A stretch of 41,949 nucleotides of DNA, taken from positions 1-41,949 of the forward strand of contig NZ_LBBT01000237.1 of assembly GCF_001006285.1 (NCBI RefSeq), given 5' to 3'. The DNA is from Paraclostridium benzoelyticum (GTDB taxonomy: Bacteria > Bacillota > Clostridia > Peptostreptococcales > Peptostreptococcaceae). The position numbers and the translations under genes are program-made. Position 1 is the first letter of the stretch. Each line of letters opens with the position of its first letter. Of this stretch, positions 32,761 to 41,501 are shown one piece after another. The notes under the pieces are model-generated. The model was given only the letters and a program-made list of their open reading frames with translations, searched no databases and was not told the DNA's origin.

Positions 32761-34547
32761 TTCATATTCTCCTTGTTTAGTGAGCATATACTATCGTAGT
32801 AAATACCCTTTTTCTTCATAAGTTGGTCATGACTTCCACTTTCAGCTATTACTCCCTTATCTACTACCATTATATTATCACAGTATCTTATGGTGCTTAG
32901 TCTATGAGCTATTATTATGCTAGTTTTATCTTTCATCGCATGTTTTATAGCTTCTTGAATTTTTCTTTCTGTGTTAGTATCTATACTACTTGTCGCTTCA
33001 TCTAAAATTAATATTGTAGACTCTTTAAGTATAGCTCTTGCTATGCTTATTAATTGCTTTTGTCCAATACTCAAACTATCTCCACCTTCTTCTATCAATG
33101 TGTCATAATTTTTTTTTAATTTCATTATGAAGCTATGTGCATTAGAAATCTTACATGCATTAATTACATCTTCCTTTGTAGCTTCTAATTGCGAATATTT
33201 TATATTGTCTAAAATCGTTCCATTGAATAAATATATATCTTGCAATACAATTGATAAAGAATTATTAAAGTATTCTTTATCATAGTCATTTATATCATAT
33301 CCTCCTATTAAAATATCTCCTTTATCGTGTTCATATAATCTATTTATAAGATTTATAATAGTCGTTTTTCCACTTCCTGTTGTACCTATTATTGCATTGC
33401 TTGTTCCATCTTTAATTTTAAAACTCAAATCTTTTACTATATAATCACCTTTTCCATATTTGAACCATACATTTTTAAATTCTATATCTCCTTTTAACAT
33501 ATCTTTATTTTTAATACTTTTACTTAAATGCTTTTCTTTTACATTCTCGTCTAATATTTCAAAAACTCTTTCACATCCAGCTATAGATATCTGGAAAGTA
33601 TTAAATAAATTTGCAAGTTCATTCAAAGGTCTAGTGAATTGTTTAGTATAACTTAAAAATGTAGCTATAGTTCCTACAGTTATTATATTTTTTATAGAAA
33701 GATATGCCCCTGCTATTGAAATAAGTGTAAATGATATATTCGTAATAACATTCATCATAGGCATAAGAAGAGAACTATATACTTGAGCTTTTAAAGATTC
33801 TCTTAAAAGCCTATTATTTATTTTATTAAAGTTTTCTACTGAGTCATGTTCATAGTTAAAGGCTTTTATTACATTCATATTTTTTATGTTTTCTTCTATG
33901 TGTGAGTTTAATAGACCTAATTCTATTTGTTGTCTTTTGAAAAATGACTTGCTTTTTCTAGCAATAAATTTGCTTAGTACAACAACTAATGGCATAGTAA
34001 TTATACTTAATATTGTCAATTGAGGGCTTAGTATAAACATCATAAATACAGTTCCAAATACGGTTATACTAGATGTAATTATCTGAGTTATTGAACTTGA
34101 TATACCACTACTTATATTGTCTATATCATTAGTTATTCTACTCATTAAATCTCCATTTTTATGTTCATCAAAATATGAAATAGGTAACGTTTGTAATTTC
34201 GAGAAAATAGATAATCTTATATTTTTTATAACCCTTTGAGACATGTTTATTATTATAAATTCCTTAAATAAGCTTACTACTGAATCAATTAGATAAAAAC
34301 TAACTAAAGCTCCCAAGGTTATTTTAAATATAGATTTACTAAATTCATTGGTATCTATTATATCTACACACTTTCCTATTAACAGTGGTATTAATATAAC
34401 TATTAAACAATCTAAAAAAACTAAAATACTTATTAATATTAATGTTTTTTTCTCATTTTTAAAATACTTTAAAAGCGTAAAAATTGTTTTTCTAGCATTC
34501 TTGGGTTTCTTCTTTGGTGTAAATCTGCTTTCAATCTTACTTTTCAT
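32757..34547 (-). CDS. ABC exporter half-transporter, catalytically canonical partner
   Basis: 596 residues: six membrane helices (residues 25-325) and a nucleotide-binding domain (355-596). Walker A is GTTGSGKTT near 395, Walker B ILILDEATSS with the catalytic Glu, and the H-loop IIAHRLST is intact, but the signature is LSIGQ rather than LSGGQ. This asymmetry complements the partner at 34564-36276, so the two should form a heterodimeric multidrug/lipid-type exporter with one working and one weak ATP site. The ATG follows GGTGG, 16 bases after the partner's stop. A long basic start (KSKIESRFTPKKKPKNARK) is cytoplasmic. Confidence 0.92.
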   Translation of the reverse strand: MKSKIESRFTPKKKPKNARKTIFTLLKYFKNEKKTLILISILVFLDCLIVILIPLLIGKCVDIIDTNEFSKSIFKITLGALVSFYLIDSVVSLFKEFIIINMSQRVIKNIRLSIFSKLQTLPISYFDEHKNGDLMSRITNDIDNISSGISSSITQIITSSITVFGTVFMMFILSPQLTILSIITMPLVVVLSKFIARKSKSFFKRQQIELGLLNSHIEENIKNMNVIKAFNYEHDSVENFNKINNRLLRESLKAQVYSSLLMPMMNVITNISFTLISIAGAYLSIKNIITVGTIATFLSYTKQFTRPLNELANLFNTFQISIAGCERVFEILDENVKEKHLSKSIKNKDMLKGDIEFKNVWFKYGKGDYIVKDLSFKIKDGTSNAIIGTTGSGKTTIINLINRLYEHDKGDILIGGYDINDYDKEYFNNSLSIVLQDIYLFNGTILDNIKYSQLEATKEDVINACKISNAHSFIMKLKKNYDTLIEEGGDSLSIGQKQLISIARAILKESTILILDEATSSIDTNTERKIQEAIKHAMKDKTSIIIAHRLSTIRYCDNIMVVDKGVIAESGSHDQLMKKKGIYYDSICSLNKENMN

Positions 34548-34563
34548 CGATTATCCACCACCT

Positions 34564-36276
34564 TTATACATCTGGAGATATTTGAGAGCTGTATATTTCT
34601 TTATATATTTCACATTGTCTTAATAGGTTGTTATGGCTATCAAACCCAACTATTTTACCATTTTCTAAAACTATTATTTTATCCATATCTAATATAGAGT
34701 TGATTTTTTGAGAAACTACTATGTATGTAGTATCATCTATATATTGTTTTATATTATTTTTAATTTCATTTTCAGTTTTTATATCCATAGCACTAAATGA
34801 GTCATCTAAAATTAAAATTCTAGGATTTTTTATTAAAGCTCTTGCTATGCAGATTCTTTGCTTCTGACCTCCAGACAAATTAGATCCATTTTCACCAACC
34901 ATTTCTTCATATCCACTTTCAAAGTTTTTTATGAATTCATCACAACCACATATTTTACATACATTTATAACTTCATCTAGTGAAACTTTCTTATTTCCCA
35001 TTTTTATATTATTGATTATACTTTTATTAAACAAAGTACTTTTTTGTGGAACTAATCCAATATAACTTCTTAAATTTTTACTTTCTAAATTATTTATATT
35101 ATTTCCATCTATTTTTAAAGTTCCTTTATTTATCTGATAAAATTTCATTATCAAATTTATTAAAGTTGTTTTTCCGCTTCCTGTTGGACCAATTATTCCT
35201 ATGTGTTCTCCTTTATTTATTTTAATACTTATATCATCTAATACTTTTTCATTGTCAATATATGAAAAATCCACATTTTTAAATTCCAAACTACCATTTA
35301 TGCTTATTTTTATATTCCCACTCTTATCTATACTATTTTCAGTGTTCAAAACTTCTATAACTCTTTCGCTAGATGCTTTAGCTCTTATAAATACATTAAA
35401 GATATGTGCTATCATAAGCAGTGAAGTCAAAATCCTCCCTATATAATTTATGTACGCTACAATAACACCTACTTCAATTTCATTATTTAAAATTAGTTTT
35501 GATCCAAAGTATAATATAATAGCTATTATTATATTAGAAATTAGAGTTATAGTAGGCTTAAACACAGCACTAATTTTCATAGCTTTTTCTGTTACTTCTA
35601 ATAAATTCGTATTTACATTTTCAAATTTTTCCTCTTCATATGCTTCTCTATTAAATAGTTTAACTATTCTTATATTACATAAATATTGTCTTAGATTTGA
35701 ATTTAAATTATCTAAAGATATTTGAACTTTCTTAAAATAAGGCGTACCTATATTTAGATTTATAATAATTATTCCAAATATAATTATTATGCCAACTAAT
35801 AAAACTATTGACAGTTTTAGATTTAACTTCATTGCTAATACAAAACTTCCTATGCAAAGTATAGGTGCTTTTATTATAATTCTCATTAACCCATTTACAA
35901 ATTGTTGTATCTGATTAATGTCATTAGTGCTCCTAGTTATTAAAGACCCTTTACTTATTTTATCTATATTCTCAAATGAGTACGAATTTATATGAGCAAA
36001 TACATCACTTCTTAAATCTCTAGCAAATTTTTGAGATACATTTGTTGAAATTATACTTCTTAAAATAGCAAAAACAGCACCTGCTATAGTTATTACTACC
36101 ATTAAAATACCTTTATTTATTAGATAACTCATATCTTTGTTAGATATCCCAATATCTATAATATTTGCCAATATAGTGGGCTGCATTAAATCACAAACAG
36201 CTTCAAAACTAACTAACACTATACCTAAAGTAAATAAAATAAAATACTTCTTCATATAAACTACAAAGTACCTCAC
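34564..36276 (-). CDS. ABC exporter half-transporter, degenerate partner
   Basis: 570 residues: six membrane helices, then a nucleotide-binding domain. Walker A is GPTGSGKTTL, the signature is canonical LSGGQKQR, but Walker B reads ILILDDSFSAMD with Asp replacing the catalytic Glu, and the H-loop reads VVSQKINS with Gln in place of His. Such a site binds but does not hydrolyse ATP well. With the next gene it forms a heterodimer of the TM287/288 or BmrCD type. Start is a GTG at 36274-36276, four bases after GGAGGTGG; the first ATG lies seven codons on, without its own ribosome site. Confidence 0.92.
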   Translation of the reverse strand: MRYFVVYMKKYFILFTLGIVLVSFEAVCDLMQPTILANIIDIGISNKDMSYLINKGILMVVITIAGAVFAILRSIISTNVSQKFARDLRSDVFAHINSYSFENIDKISKGSLITRSTNDINQIQQFVNGLMRIIIKAPILCIGSFVLAMKLNLKLSIVLLVGIIIIFGIIIINLNIGTPYFKKVQISLDNLNSNLRQYLCNIRIVKLFNREAYEEEKFENVNTNLLEVTEKAMKISAVFKPTITLISNIIIAIILYFGSKLILNNEIEVGVIVAYINYIGRILTSLLMIAHIFNVFIRAKASSERVIEVLNTENSIDKSGNIKISINGSLEFKNVDFSYIDNEKVLDDISIKINKGEHIGIIGPTGSGKTTLINLIMKFYQINKGTLKIDGNNINNLESKNLRSYIGLVPQKSTLFNKSIINNIKMGNKKVSLDEVINVCKICGCDEFIKNFESGYEEMVGENGSNLSGGQKQRICIARALIKNPRILILDDSFSAMDIKTENEIKNNIKQYIDDTTYIVVSQKINSILDMDKIIVLENGKIVGFDSHNNLLRQCEIYKEIYSSQISPDV

Positions 36277-36353
36277 AGGTCCACCTCCCCAATATATTTA
36301 TATGTACTTTATACTATCTATTATATCCATTTTATATTTTATAATAATAAAAA

Positions 36354-36379
36354 AGCTATCTCATAATTATGAGATAGCT
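36354..36379 (-). terminator. Intrinsic terminator of the 45-residue gene
   Basis: Perfect 26-bp palindrome (arms 36354-36366 and 36367-36379) followed by a U-rich tract on the minus strand, just after the stop codon. Confidence 0.8.
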
Positions 36380-36380
36380 C

Positions 36381-36518
36381 CTATTTTTTATTAGATAAAA
36401 AATATCCAATCCATATACCTAGTGCCAAGGTAATAAGTGTTGTAAAATTTATTCTCGTAAATAATACTCCAGCTAAAACTCCTATTGCTATTCCAACAAC
36501 CATACAGTTATTTTTCAT
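36381..36518 (-). CDS. Small two-span membrane protein, 45 residues
   Basis: Begins MKNNCMVVGIAIGVLAGVLF and continues TRINFTTLITLALGIWIGYFL with basic end SNKK: two hydrophobic helices separated by a short TRIN turn, the first with a glycine zipper (GIAIGVLAG). GGAGGAAAT precedes ATG. It lies 70 bases downstream of the ten-TM metal exporter gene and ends in its own terminator, so it may be co-transcribed with that exporter and act as a small partner. No family recognised. Confidence 0.68.
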   Translation of the reverse strand: MKNNCMVVGIAIGVLAGVLFTRINFTTLITLALGIWIGYFLSNKK

Positions 36519-36588
36519 ATATTTCCTCCATAATAAAATCTATACTATAGAATATGAATATATGCTTATAAATTAACCATTAATTTTT

Positions 36589-37713
36589 CTATATAAAATA
36601 AATTAATAATCCTACTATAATTGATGGAATTGTGGTTATTATAGTTGCCCATAAAGCAGACTTCTTATCCATAGCTAATAAAGGGAATAATGCATCTCCA
36701 TCTTGAGATATACTATTTGCAACTAATGCTGCAAAAGGTAAGCTTCCTTTTAAGTAAAATGACATCACTACAATTTGAACTCCACACCCTGGTACAATTC
36801 CAAGTGCAGCTCCAGCAAATACACTTATAACTCCTGCTCCTAATATTAATTTTACTAGTGCTTCTTCTCCTCCAGCCATAAGTATAATTAAATCATATAA
36901 TACATATGCTAAGAAAATCCAAACAATAACAAAGGATATTTCACTTACAGAATGTATTAAAGTTTCTTTTAATGACATAAGTTTATGTTCATTTTCTTCA
37001 AAGTTTTCATTTTCAATAACCTTTTTAGTCATTATCATATATATAAAAGATGATACTATACCTAATATAGCTATTATTTCTTCAAACGAATGCATAGCTT
37101 CTATAAATCCAAACTCTAACCCTGAATGTGCTAGTATCATAAATACACATCCCGTTATAAGTAATAATAAATATATTTTATATCCTATACCATGAACTAT
37201 TTCATGTGCTAGATGATAAAATTTGCTACTTTTTTGAATATCACATGAATTAGAAGTCGAAGTTCTTGAATAATTATTAGCTTTATCTTTATTCAAATCA
37301 GACTTACATTTATGTAGTTCTAATCTTTCTTCCGTTTTAAAGTGATCAACTATGTATCCAGTTAAAATACCAACTAAAAAGCTTATAACCGTTACTAAGA
37401 TATATGCTTTAAAATCAGTTGTCATCATTAAAAAGGCACTATCTCCCATACTAGCAATCAAACTCGCTATTATTGTTCCAAAGGTTACCTTATTACTTAT
37501 AAATAGCGGCATTAAAACTATACTTCCTCCACAACCAGGAAGCGCTCCTAACAAAGCTCCAAATAGTGGCTGTAATTTTTTATTTTTACTTATTATTTCT
37601 ACGAAACTTCCACTTGTTTTGTAGTTTATAAATCCAAAAATTAATATAGACATGCTGACTAGTGAACCCACATGTAAAAAGGTCTCTTCAGCACTACTTA
37701 TTAGTATACTCAT
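36589..37713 (-). CDS. Putative ten-TM heavy-metal exporter (ArsP_2/PF11449-type, putative manganese transporter)
   Basis: 374 residues with about ten membrane helices and a clear internal duplication: LGALPGCGGSIVLMPLF (near 55) and LGIVPGCGVQIVVMSFY (near 305), each followed by a gly/asp segment (SMGDSAFLM and SQDGDALFPL). The PGCG cysteines are likely metal-binding. The central loop (residues 125-165) is hydrophilic with HKCKSD and a second Cys. The promoter TTTACA-17-TATAAT (37744-37772) touches a Fur-like palindrome at its -35, so metal control is likely. The metal exported is unknown. GGAGG precedes ATG. Confidence 0.82.
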   Translation of the reverse strand: MSILISSAEETFLHVGSLVSMSILIFGFINYKTSGSFVEIISKNKKLQPLFGALLGALPGCGGSIVLMPLFISNKVTFGTIIASLIASMGDSAFLMMTTDFKAYILVTVISFLVGILTGYIVDHFKTEERLELHKCKSDLNKDKANNYSRTSTSNSCDIQKSSKFYHLAHEIVHGIGYKIYLLLLITGCVFMILAHSGLEFGFIEAMHSFEEIIAILGIVSSFIYMIMTKKVIENENFEENEHKLMSLKETLIHSVSEISFVIVWIFLAYVLYDLIILMAGGEEALVKLILGAGVISVFAGAALGIVPGCGVQIVVMSFYLKGSLPFAALVANSISQDGDALFPLLAMDKKSALWATIITTIPSIIVGLLIYFI

Positions 37714-37743
37714 AAATCATCCTCCGAAAATTTTATATTTTAA

Positions 37744-37772
37744 ATTATACTATTTTATTTTTCATTTGTAAA
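37744..37772 (-). promoter_or_regulatory. Promoter of the ten-TM metal exporter gene
   Basis: TTTACA (37767-37772) and TATAAT (37744-37749) on the minus strand, spacer exactly 17 bases; a near-consensus sigma-A promoter about 30 bases before the ATG. Confidence 0.75.
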
Positions 37773-37790
37773 TGATTATCTATATCATTT
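37770..37790. promoter_or_regulatory. Fur-like palindrome at the -35 of the metal exporter
   Basis: AAATGAT and ATCATTT arms, seven bases apart, overlapping the -35 by three bases. The minus strand reads GATAATCATT, shared with the Fur/Zur consensus. Confidence 0.5.
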
Positions 37791-37890
37791 GTTTTTTATC
37801 TATATTTAATTTATGTCCAATGCATTCCATATTAATCATATTTTTCTTTAATATTAACACTTGATGACCCTTTCATGGTAATTTTTTTAA

Positions 37891-37943
37891 AAAAAAATAA
37901 AAAAAGTAAAATAGACAAGCTATTTTACTTTTTTATTTTTTTT
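37891..37943 (-). terminator. Intrinsic terminator of the repeat-protein gene
   Basis: GTAAAATA (37906-37913) pairs with TATTTTAC (37921-37928) and long A and T runs extend the stem; U-rich end on the minus strand. It overlaps the last codons of the gene. Confidence 0.75.
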
Positions 37944-38538
37944 GATCTATTATTGTTTTAGTTGTATCTATATCTTTTGCTATACATCTTTGTGTATTTA
38001 ATCTTTCTCCAACTAACATAGTAGACATTAATGTTTTTAATTCTTCTACTAATTTGTGGAATTCTTCTGTATTTTCTAAATTTTCCTCTTTGTCTATTAT
38101 TGTTTCCGTAGTATCATTCCCTTTTACTACATCTAATTCTTCATTTAACATAGTATTAACTAGACCCTTAGCTTCATCTGCTAGTTTTTCAATTTCTTCC
38201 ATACTTATGTGTTCATCTTCTTTTTGATCTATTATTGTTTTAGTTGTGTCTATATCTTTTGCTATACATCTTTGTGTATTTAGCCTTTCACTTACTAATA
38301 ATTCTCCACCTACACCTTTTAAATTTTCAACTAAGTCAGTTAAAGATTTATGTAGTTTTCTCATTTCTTGTTCATCAAGTTCTCTTTTTTCTTCTTTTTG
38401 ATCTATTATTGTCTTAGTTGTATCTATATCTTTTGCTATACATCTTTGAGAGTTTAATCTTTCACTTACTAACATAGTATCCATTATACCTTTTAATTCA
38501 TCCTTAAACTCTTTTAGTAATTCATTTATTTTTTTCAT
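37933..38538 (-). CDS. Repeat protein of four RCIAKDIDTTKTIID units, unknown function
   Basis: 201 residues, acidic and soluble, with no signal peptide or membrane segment. Four copies of one unit alternate with helical linkers. The cores lie at residues 23-48, 81-106 and 175-200, with nearly identical LV(S/G)ERLN(S/T)QRCIAKDIDTTKTIID; the third (about 131-150) is eroded to DTTETIID and has lost Cys and the ERLN part. Linkers look like amphipathic helices (LHKSLTDLVENLKG, FHKLVEELKTLMS). Each full core has one cysteine. The repeats are also near identical at DNA level, pointing to recent duplication or gene conversion. ATG at 38536-38538 follows GGGGTGG. I do not recognise the family. It stands alone with its own terminator, opposite the GltS gene. 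Confidence 0.75.
   Translation of the reverse strand: MKKINELLKEFKDELKGIMDTMLVSERLNSQRCIAKDIDTTKTIIDQKEEKRELDEQEMRKLHKSLTDLVENLKGVGGELLVSERLNTQRCIAKDIDTTKTIIDQKEDEHISMEEIEKLADEAKGLVNTMLNEELDVVKGNDTTETIIDKEENLENTEEFHKLVEELKTLMSTMLVGERLNTQRCIAKDIDTTKTIIDQKK
37941..38480 (-). repeat. DNA repeats within the repeat-protein gene
   Basis: Near-identical blocks of about 80 bases at roughly 37941-38022, 38222-38302 and 38396-38478, with a shorter eroded copy near 38090-38155. They differ by only a few bases. Confidence 0.8.
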
Positions 38539-38752
38539 ATTTACCACCCCGCAAAATATTTTTATATTATATATATTACCCTATTTTGCCATAATAAAAC
38601 AAGATTTTATTTAAAATTTTACCATTTAAATTAATTGTCGATTATTGTTATCTATTTTTCGCTATTTTTATGTGTTTTACTATATTTTTTAAAACATTCT
38701 TTCATTAATTATGAGTTAAGGTCATATAATCTTCTCTAGGAGGTGCTTTGAT

Positions 38753-39979
38753 TTGAACGTAAATCTAAATTTGTTATCTACATTATCTATAGCTATAGTA
38801 TTTTTCATAATTGGTACTTTCTTAAAAGATAAAATTAAATTTTTCTCAAAATTTTGTATCCCATCACCAGTTATAGGTGGATTACTTTTCACACTTTTAT
38901 CATTATTTTTAAGAATTTTCAATATTGTAAATATCAGTGTTTCTCAAAACTTTATATCTATATTTATGACTGCTTTTTTCACAATATTAGGACTTAACGC
39001 TAGTTTTAAACTTGTAAAAAAAGGAGGAAGTTTACTATTTAAGTACTGGATTCTATGTGGCTTTTTAGCACTTTCTCAAAATATAATAGCTATTTCGATA
39101 GCTAAAATCACTAATATTCATCCATTAATAGCTCTTATGTGTGGAACTATATCAATGGAAGGCGGACATGGAAATGCAGCTGCATTTGGCAGTACTATAG
39201 AAAAATTGGGAATAAACGGCGCTGTAACCATAGGTCTTGCTTCTGCAACTTTAGGTATAATAATAGGGGGACTTTTAGGTGCTCCAGTGGCAAGATATTT
39301 AATTGAAAAGAATAATCTAAAACCTAAGTTTAATCCATATCCTAAGTTATATAATAAAAAATGTAATTTTTTAACTAAAAGCTTTTTAACTAGAAATTCT
39401 AAACCTAATATTTTTACCCCAATAAATTTTTTTGAACATACATTAGTTATTCTTCTATGCTTGAATTTTGGAGATTTAATCGCAAGGACAATATATTTAA
39501 AAACTTCCATCGTTATCCCAAGTGTTGTAGGTTGTATGATCGTTGCTTGTATATTTAGAAATTTTAATGATAAAGCCAAATTAATAGATTTAAATTTCTA
39601 TATACTAGATTTCGCAAGTGATATAGCACTTTCAATGTTTTTAATAATAGCCCTTATGAGTATAAATCTATTAGATTTATCAACTATTGCAGGTCCTATG
39701 ATTTTAATAATTTTTGCTCAAGTTATATTCATACTAATTTACTCAATCTTTGTATGTTTTAAAGTTTTAGGAAAAAATTTTGATGCAGCCGTAATGGTAT
39801 CAGGTATTATAGGTCATGGAATAGGAAATACACCTAATGCATTAGCTAACATAAATTCTGTTACCCATAAGTATGGTCCATCTGAAAAAGCATCATTGAT
39901 AGTTCCTTTAGTAGGAGCATTCTTGCTAGATACTTTTTCACTCCCATGCATAATAATTTTTATAAATCTTTTTAAATAA
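38753..39979 (+). CDS. gltS: Na+/glutamate symporter, GltS family
   Basis: 408 residues, about twelve membrane helices. The two family repeats each carry a glycine-rich re-entrant loop: GTISMEGGHGNAAAFG near residue 132 and VSGIIGHGIGNTPNALANI near residue 355. It imports glutamate with sodium. Start is a TTG at 38753-38755, eight bases after AGGAGG; no ATG occurs before the third helix, so TTG is needed for full length. Divergent from the repeat-protein gene. A weak hairpin with a T7 run follows (39995-40017). Confidence 0.9.
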   Translation: MNVNLNLLSTLSIAIVFFIIGTFLKDKIKFFSKFCIPSPVIGGLLFTLLSLFLRIFNIVNISVSQNFISIFMTAFFTILGLNASFKLVKKGGSLLFKYWILCGFLALSQNIIAISIAKITNIHPLIALMCGTISMEGGHGNAAAFGSTIEKLGINGAVTIGLASATLGIIIGGLLGAPVARYLIEKNNLKPKFNPYPKLYNKKCNFLTKSFLTRNSKPNIFTPINFFEHTLVILLCLNFGDLIARTIYLKTSIVIPSVVGCMIVACIFRNFNDKAKLIDLNFYILDFASDIALSMFLIIALMSINLLDLSTIAGPMILIIFAQVIFILIYSIFVCFKVLGKNFDAAVMVSGIIGHGIGNTPNALANINSVTHKYGPSEKASLIVPLVGAFLLDTFSLPCIIIFINLFK

Positions 39980-39994
39980 CTTACATACTAATTC

Positions 39995-40017
39995 GTAACA
40001 TTTGTTACAGATTTTTT
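39995..40017 (+). terminator. Weak terminator of gltS
   Basis: GTAACA and TGTTAC form a short stem followed by a T7 run. Confidence 0.45.
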
Positions 40018-40071
40018 TATTTATTTAATATATAATAATCTACATAATTTATCACTTAGGAGGATTTTTTT

Positions 40072-40317
40072 ATGTCTTGCGGATGTGCAAATACAAATAA
40101 GAATGACGGAAAGCAAATTGTTGATTTAGTTAGAAGTAAAGGTAAGGCTGATTTTCCATTAAGAACACCACATAAAATCGTTTGTTCCAATTGTAAAAAT
40201 ACATTTATTATGAATACGCATGTTGACAAATGCGATCATTGCAACATGACTTATGGTGTTACGCCTTGTAGCTCTATGGAAAAAGAAAATATTAAGGTAG
40301 CTGGTATAAATTATTAA
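40072..40317 (+). CDS. Small Cys-rich zinc-ribbon protein, 81 residues
   Basis: Starts MSCGCANTNKNDGKQ and has two CxxC pairs, CSNCKNTF near residue 38 and CDHCNMTYGVTPC near 54, spaced as in a zinc ribbon, plus an N-terminal CGC. No membrane segment. TAGGAGGATTTTTTT precedes ATG. Such proteins are common in Clostridia and probably bind zinc; a role in transcription or as a metal-buffering protein is possible. The gene ends in a terminator shared with the convergent 40337-40702 gene. Confidence 0.72.
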   Translation: MSCGCANTNKNDGKQIVDLVRSKGKADFPLRTPHKIVCSNCKNTFIMNTHVDKCDHCNMTYGVTPCSSMEKENIKVAGINY

Positions 40318-40338
40318 AACTCCCATTTAGGGAGTTTT
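40316..40338. terminator. Bidirectional terminator
   Basis: AAAACTCCC (40316-40324) and GGGAGTTTT (40330-40338), loop of five; includes the stop codons of both convergent genes. Confidence 0.85.
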
Positions 40339-40702
40339 ATTTAAATTGGTCTTCATTTAAATTTTCATCTTCATTGTCAATTTTATTTATAAACTTATTC
40401 ATTTCTTCATTTGATGAATGTTCTTCATTATCATAACTTAATCTATTACTATTAAATTCTTCTATTTTAGATTTTAATTCATAGTCTTCATTTTCTTCAT
40501 ATACATTTTCTAAGCCATAATCATAATCATAATCATCTTGCTTTGCCTTAACTTTTTTATATACCATTGTAGCACCAATAGTCGCGGCTCCTATTCCTAA
40601 AGCTGTAAGTGTAGTTATTTTTGCAGCTTTGTTTCTTTTAGTTTTTCTCTCCAATTCTTTTTTCTCTTCTTTTATATTTTTATATATTTTTTTAGCTAGC
40701 AT
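40337..40702 (-). CDS. Membrane-anchored protein with acidic tail, 121 residues
   Basis: Begins MLAKKIYKNIKEEKKELERK (basic, helical), then one membrane segment TTLTALGIGAATIGATMVY at about residues 30-48, then a strongly acidic, Asp/Glu/Asn-rich tail with DDYDYDYGLENVYEEN. The N-terminal positive stretch and glycine-rich helix recall YtxH-type proteins, but the tail is unlike them. ATG at 40700-40702 follows AAGGGAG by eight bases; an upstream ATG overlaps that site. The function is unknown. Confidence 0.7.
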   Translation of the reverse strand: MLAKKIYKNIKEEKKELERKTKRNKAAKITTLTALGIGAATIGATMVYKKVKAKQDDYDYDYGLENVYEENEDYELKSKIEEFNSNRLSYDNEEHSSNEEMNKFINKIDNEDENLNEDQFK

Positions 40703-40878
40703 ATAAAAAACTCCCTTCATCTATTTTTTTATAACTGTAATCAATATTAGTATTTGGAATTATTTTAAAAAAACACAATTAATTATGGTTATATTAGGAA
40801 ATTTTATGCTATACATATTTTGTTAATTGCTTTAATATATTATTAGTAATACATTAAAACGTGAAGGAGGGTTTCATT

Positions 40879-41463
40879 TTGTTATTTTATAAAAAAGAAG
40901 TTCCTAAATACTTAATTTTAACTACAAACATACTTATATTATTATATACAATTTCTTTAATATACTTTATTTTCTTTGGACAATCATTTCAAATTGTACC
41001 CTGTTTTTGCTCTCTAATGATAACTTTATTTATAAAATTTGCAACCAAAAAATTTATTAATGTAATTTCTCCTATTTTAATTTTTTCAATACTTATATTT
41101 ACTTTATTTTCATCTTACTTGGGTTCTTGTTTCGATTTTTATGGAATAGTCAATCATTATGATGATATAATGCATTCTCTATCAGGTGTTTTAGCCGTTT
41201 TATTTGCATATGATGCATTGGTTCTGTTAAATTCTAATTCAAATACACTGATTGATAGAAAAGTTATCATTGTATTTACATTTTGTTTTAGCATGGCTAT
41301 AGCTGGTTTATGGGAGATATCTGAATTTTTAATAGATAGCTTTTTGGGAACAAACATGCAAGTTGGTGGACTTGCAGATACTATGCACGATATGATAGAC
41401 GCTTTTATTGCTTCAATTATAACTATACCTTTATACGAATCGTTTTATAAAAAATACAAATAA
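40879..41463 (+). CDS. DUF2238-like membrane protein, TTG start
   Basis: 194 residues with about five membrane helices. The conserved motifs of the YjdF/DUF2238 family are seen: HYDDIMHSLSGVLAV near residue 93 and GLWEISEFLIDS near 141, then GGLADTMHDMIDAF near 165. The Asp/His residues on the membrane face suggest a metal-dependent enzyme, but no activity is known to me. The start is the TTG at 40879-40881, seven bases after GGAGGG; a GTG at 40861 is in frame but is part of that ribosome site region. Ends in a bidirectional terminator. Confidence 0.78.
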   Translation: MLFYKKEVPKYLILTTNILILLYTISLIYFIFFGQSFQIVPCFCSLMITLFIKFATKKFINVISPILIFSILIFTLFSSYLGSCFDFYGIVNHYDDIMHSLSGVLAVLFAYDALVLLNSNSNTLIDRKVIIVFTFCFSMAIAGLWEISEFLIDSFLGTNMQVGGLADTMHDMIDAFIASIITIPLYESFYKKYK

Positions 41464-41465
41464 AT

Positions 41466-41499
41466 AAAAATAAACCTCACAAATGTGAGGTTTATTTTT
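41466..41499. terminator. Bidirectional terminator
   Basis: Perfect 15-bp arms 41466-41480 and 41485-41499 with loop AAAT and T/A tails, between convergent genes. Confidence 0.88.
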
Positions 41500-41501
41500 G
41501 T

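Noticed and set aside
37961..38480. Regular repeats that might be a CRISPR array
   Set aside because: The repeats are coding, about 80 bases long, unevenly spaced (by 174 and 281 bases), and separated by related coding sequence rather than unique spacers.
39118..39579. Minus-strand frame of 153 codons inside gltS
   Set aside because: Antisense to a well-supported symporter, no ribosome site.
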